A stretch of DNA of 8,851 nt from DAIOGN01 sp036745245 (lineage in GTDB: Bacteria > Zixibacteria > MSB-5A5 > JAUVRN01). The DNA lies in assembly GCA_036745245.1 (NCBI GenBank), contig DAIOGN010000127.1, positions 1 through 8,851 on the forward strand. Reading direction: 5' to 3'. Positions 6,381 through 8,851 of this stretch are shown here, one piece after another (the stretch's first letter is position 1; every line of letters begins with the position of its first letter). The notes below the pieces were generated by a model. It did no database searches and was not told the origin of the DNA. It saw nothing but the letters and a program-made list of their open reading frames with translations. Both the position numbers and the translations under genes were made by a program.

Positions 6381-6734
6381 ATGCCTCGAGCTACAAACAA
6401 TGTGGCGGCCAAACGCCGTCACAAGAAGGTCCTGAGCCGTGCGAAGGGGAACTACAGCGGGCGTCGGAAGCTGTACCGCACCGCCAAGGAAACCGTTCAG
6501 AAGGGAATGGTCTACGCCTACCGCGACCGTCGCGCGAAGAAGCGCGAGTTCCGGGCCCTGTGGATCGTTCGCATCAACGCGGCCGTGCAGGAAGCCGGCC
6601 TGCGTTACAACCGATTCATCTCGGGCCTGAAGAAGGCGGGAGTGGAGCTCGACCGCAAGTCCCTGGCCGAACTGGCCGTGCGCGACGAGCAGGCGTTTAC
6701 CCAATTGATCCAGCTGGCCCGGGGCTCGGCCTGA
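6381..6734 (+). CDS. rplT: Large ribosomal subunit protein bL20
   Basis: bL20 binds 23S rRNA early in 50S assembly. The 117-residue product has the usual length and starts Met-Pro-Arg-Ala-Thr-Asn-Asn-Val-Ala, with the family signature of basic residues. Signature segments include Lys-Gly-Asn-Tyr-Ser-Gly-Arg-Arg (23-30), Tyr-Ala-Tyr-Arg-Asp-Arg-Arg-Ala-Lys-Lys-Arg (45-55), Trp-Ile-Val-Arg-Ile-Asn-Ala-Ala (61-68), and Tyr-Asn-Arg-Phe-Ile-Ser-Gly-Leu (75-82). The start is 8 nt after the rpmI stop with no Shine-Dalgarno in between, which points to translational coupling. In E. coli and Bacillus bL20 represses its own transcript; whether it does so here is not visible. It is followed by a strong terminator. 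Confidence 0.98.
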   Translation: MPRATNNVAAKRRHKKVLSRAKGNYSGRRKLYRTAKETVQKGMVYAYRDRRAKKREFRALWIVRINAAVQEAGLRYNRFISGLKKAGVELDRKSLAELAVRDEQAFTQLIQLARGSA

Positions 6735-6755
6735 TCGTGTAGTGTGCCGGACCTG

Positions 6756-6784
6756 GGCGCAGCCTTGCTGCGCCTTTTTTCTTT
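6756..6784 (+). terminator. Intrinsic terminator between rplT and pheS
   Basis: A perfect 7-bp stem, GGCGCAG (6756-6762) with CTGCGCC (6768-6774), closes a 5-nt loop (CCTTG). It is followed at once by six T, a C and three T (6775-6784). This is a textbook factor-independent terminator. Its T-tract ends directly at the pheS ATG (6785), 21 nt after the rplT stop at 6734. It should end or attenuate the thrS-infC-rpmI-rplT transcript before pheST. No leader peptide rich in phenylalanine is seen between the rplT stop and the hairpin. Confidence 0.9.
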
Positions 6785-7804
6785 ATGACCTATTCGGTGC
6801 GTGACGTCGAAGTTCGGGCGGCCCAGGCCGAGGCGGAGATCGCTTCCGCGTCGCCCGATGCACTCGAGGGCCTGCGCGTGAAATTCCTGGGGAAGAAGGG
6901 GGAGATCACCGCTTTTCTCAGGTCGCTCGGGGAGGTTCCGGCCTCCGATCGCGCGGCCCTGGGCCAGGCCGCCAACCTCGCGCGCGAACGCGTGGAGAAG
7001 GCGCTTTCGGAACGCCGTGAAACGTCCGGAGCCCAGCCCACGGCCAAAGCCGGCTTCGATCCCACCCTGCCCGGCGTGCACGGATATCCCGGCACACGTC
7101 ATCCCATTTCGCACACGATGGAGGAGATCGTGCGCATTTTCGAGCGCATGGGCTTCGTGGTGGCCGACGGTCCGGACGTGGAGACCGACTACTACAACTT
7201 CGAAGCGCTCAATTTCCCGCCCGATCATCCCGCGCGGGACATGCAGGACACCTTTTTCCTGGGCGGCGACCTCTTGTTGCGTACGCACACGTCGCCTGTG
7301 CAGATCCGCTCGTTTCAGAAACGCACACCGCCCGTGAAGATCGTGGCGCCCGGGCGCACGTATCGCAACGAGGCCGTGAACGCACGTTCCTACTGCCTGT
7401 TCCACCAGGTCGAGGGCTTCTATGTAGATACCAACGTCACCTTCGGCGACCTGAAGGGGGTGCTCGGCTCGTTCGCACGCGCCTATTTCGGGGCCGACGT
7501 GCGCATGCGTTTTCGCCCATGTTTTTTCCCTTTCACGGAGCCCTCCACCGAGGTGGACATAGGCTGTTTTCTCTGCGCCGGAAAGGGTTGCAGCCTGTGC
7601 AAGTTTGAAGGCTGGCTTGAAATCATGGGCGCGGGGATGATCGATCCCGAGGTGTTCCGCCACGTCGGCTACGATCCTGAAGCGGTGTCCGGTTACGCGT
7701 TCGGCATGGGGGTGGAACGCATCGCCATGCTGCGCTACCGCATCACAGACATTCGCCTGCTCTTCGAAAACGACGTGCGGTTTCTCAAGCAGTTCCGGGG
7801 CTAG
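6785..7804 (+). CDS. pheS: Phenylalanine-tRNA ligase alpha subunit
   Basis: PheS forms the catalytic half of the alpha2beta2 PheRS. The 339-residue product starts with the N-terminal coiled-coil arm (about 1-85), including Leu-Arg-Val-Lys-Phe-Leu-Gly-Lys-Lys-Gly (30-39). The Gly-Thr-Arg-His-Pro motif (103-107) opens the catalytic domain. Leu-Arg-Thr-His-Thr-Ser-Pro-Val-Gln (165-173) follows, then motif 2 Gly-Arg-Thr-Tyr-Arg-Asn-Glu (190-196), Pro-Phe-Thr-Glu-Pro-Ser (249-254), and motif 3 Gly-Met-Gly-Val-Glu-Arg-Ile (307-313). A Cys-x2-Cys-x4-Cys-x2-Cys cluster (261, 264, 269, 272) precedes Gly-Trp-Leu-Glu-Ile. The ATG at 6785 comes right after the terminator T-tract without a Shine-Dalgarno. 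An in-frame TAG at 6740 and no other start codon before 6785 leave only this ATG or the GTG at 6797. pheT starts 2 nt after its stop. Confidence 0.97.
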   Translation: MTYSVRDVEVRAAQAEAEIASASPDALEGLRVKFLGKKGEITAFLRSLGEVPASDRAALGQAANLARERVEKALSERRETSGAQPTAKAGFDPTLPGVHGYPGTRHPISHTMEEIVRIFERMGFVVADGPDVETDYYNFEALNFPPDHPARDMQDTFFLGGDLLLRTHTSPVQIRSFQKRTPPVKIVAPGRTYRNEAVNARSYCLFHQVEGFYVDTNVTFGDLKGVLGSFARAYFGADVRMRFRPCFFPFTEPSTEVDIGCFLCAGKGCSLCKFEGWLEIMGAGMIDPEVFRHVGYDPEAVSGYAFGMGVERIAMLRYRITDIRLLFENDVRFLKQFRG

Positions 7805-7806
7805 GC

Positions 7807-8851
7807 GTGCAGACCTCTCTGCATTGGCTCCTGGAACTTTCGGGCTACGACGGACCCACCGACCGGCTGGCGCAGCTGCTCACCGCCCGCGGTCCCGCCG
7901 TGCAAAGCATCGAACCGCTCTGGACAGGCGGTGCGAAGCTTGTGGCCGCACGGGTGGAATCGGTCAAAAAACTGGAGAACAAGCCGTCCATCTCGGTGTG
8001 CCGCATTGTCACGGGGTCCGGTGAACACACCGTGGTGTGCGGTGCTCCCAACGTGCGGCCGGGACTTCTCGCCGTGTGGGTTCCTCCGGGCCAGGCCTTG
8101 CCCGATGGAACGAAAATCGAGGAGCGCGAGTTGTACGGCACGAAGTCCAGCGGCATGCTCTGCTCCGAGGCGGAGCTGGGCCTTTCGGACTCCGCCGACG
8201 GCCTGCTTGAATTGCCTGCCGATACGAAGCCGGGCACGCCGGCTGTCAAGCTGTTCTCCGATCAGAAGATCACGTTCGAACTCACGCCCAATCGCCCCGA
8301 CTGCCTGTCCACGTTCGGGCTGGCTCGTGAGCTGGCCGCGCTGTCCGGGTCGCGCTTCCGGATGCCTGAATACGACCGAACGCCCGAGGGCGAGCCTCTG
8401 GGTGACGTAGTAAAAGTTGCCATCGAAGATGAAGCAGGCTGTCCGCGCTACGCGATGATGCTCGTGGAGGGCTTGGCGGTGTCGCCCTCCCCCTGGTGGC
8501 TCCGGGAACGCCTCCTGTGCTGCGGCGTGCGGCCCAAGAACAATCTCGTGGACGTATCGAACTACGTGATGATGGAGACGGGCCACCCGCTGCACGCCTT
8601 CGACTTCGATCGGCTCAAACGCAAGGCCGTGGTGGTGAAGAGTTCGAGGGGCGGCGAGACCTTCACTACACTGGATAATCGATCGCACAAACTGCCGGCC
8701 GAGACCGTGCTGATTACGGACGGAACCGACACGATCGCGCTGGGCGGCATCATGGGCGGCCAGAACACGGAAGTCACGCCGGACACCCGCCCGGTGCTCC
8801 TGGAAGCAGCCGACTTCAATCCTCGAGTGCTTCCTGCTGATGATGCAGCAC
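7807..8851 (+). CDS. pheT: Phenylalanine-tRNA ligase beta subunit (3' truncated by the window end)
   Basis: PheT carries tRNA-binding and editing domains of PheRS. It begins at GTG 7807, with GGGG at 7797-7800 as ribosome site, 2 nt after the pheS stop. The frame stays open to the window end (348 residues of about 800). The N-terminus MQTSLHWLLELSG matches the family. An EMAP/tRNA-binding-like domain spans about 40-150, with Val-Cys-Gly-Ala-Pro-Asn-Val (77-83) and Gly-Met-Leu-Cys-Ser-Glu (116-121). Phe-Glu-Leu-Thr-Pro-Asn-Arg-Pro-Asp-Cys-Leu (157-167) follows. The B3/4 editing domain includes Arg-Pro-Lys-Asn-Asn-Leu-Val-Asp-Val-Ser-Asn-Tyr (242-253), Gly-His-Pro-Leu-His-Ala-Phe-Asp (259-266) and Gly-Gly-Ile-Met-Gly-Gly (313-318). 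The final residues after Asp-Phe-Asn-Pro (336-339) stop resembling the family, possibly a sequence error near a contig end. Confidence 0.95.
   Translation, partial: MQTSLHWLLELSGYDGPTDRLAQLLTARGPAVQSIEPLWTGGAKLVAARVESVKKLENKPSISVCRIVTGSGEHTVVCGAPNVRPGLLAVWVPPGQALPDGTKIEERELYGTKSSGMLCSEAELGLSDSADGLLELPADTKPGTPAVKLFSDQKITFELTPNRPDCLSTFGLARELAALSGSRFRMPEYDRTPEGEPLGDVVKVAIEDEAGCPRYAMMLVEGLAVSPSPWWLRERLLCCGVRPKNNLVDVSNYVMMETGHPLHAFDFDRLKRKAVVVKSSRGGETFTTLDNRSHKLPAETVLITDGTDTIALGGIMGGQNTEVTPDTRPVLLEAADFNPRVLPADDAA

Overview
The window is a draft-assembly fragment (it contains one run of ten N) from a GC-rich, flagellated bacterium. The dense, all-plus-strand layout, a late flagellar gene run, an HDOD signalling protein and the order thrS-infC-rpmI-rplT-pheS-pheT suggest a Gram-negative-type lineage such as Desulfobacterota, Acidobacteriota or an uncultured candidate phylum. 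The phylum cannot be fixed from this sequence alone. I see no insertion sequence, phage gene, CRISPR array or obvious foreign island.

Left part (1-3344): a flagellar late-gene operon. It starts inside fliD (filament cap), then fliS (flagellin chaperone, 5 nt later), a FlgN/FliT-like export chaperone (start overlapping the fliS stop), flgM (anti-sigma-28, after 64 nt) and an HDOD-domain regulator whose start lies inside the end of flgM. Together these cover filament capping, flagellin and hook-associated protein chaperoning, timing of late-gene expression, and a likely signalling output.

Middle (3345-3693): a short intergenic stretch with a convincing sigma-70 promoter driving a single tRNA-Val(GAC) with encoded CCA. 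A 158-nt segment follows that ends in GC-rich palindromes directly before thrS.

Right part (3694-8851): the translation cluster thrS, infC, rpmI, rplT, pheS, pheT (cut by the window end). infC starts at an AUU codon, 19 codons upstream of the first conventional start. A perfect intrinsic terminator hairpin lies between rplT and pheS, with its T-tract touching the pheS ATG. The N run falls on the conserved Asn-Cys-Pro motif of ThrRS and should really be 20 nt; with that length the protein lines up residue for residue with the known E. coli zinc ligands.

I find no evidence of a new biological system. The points worth a second look are regulatory (AUU start, terminator at pheS, structured thrS leader, flgM/HDOD overlap) and assembly-related (gap size, odd last codons of pheT).
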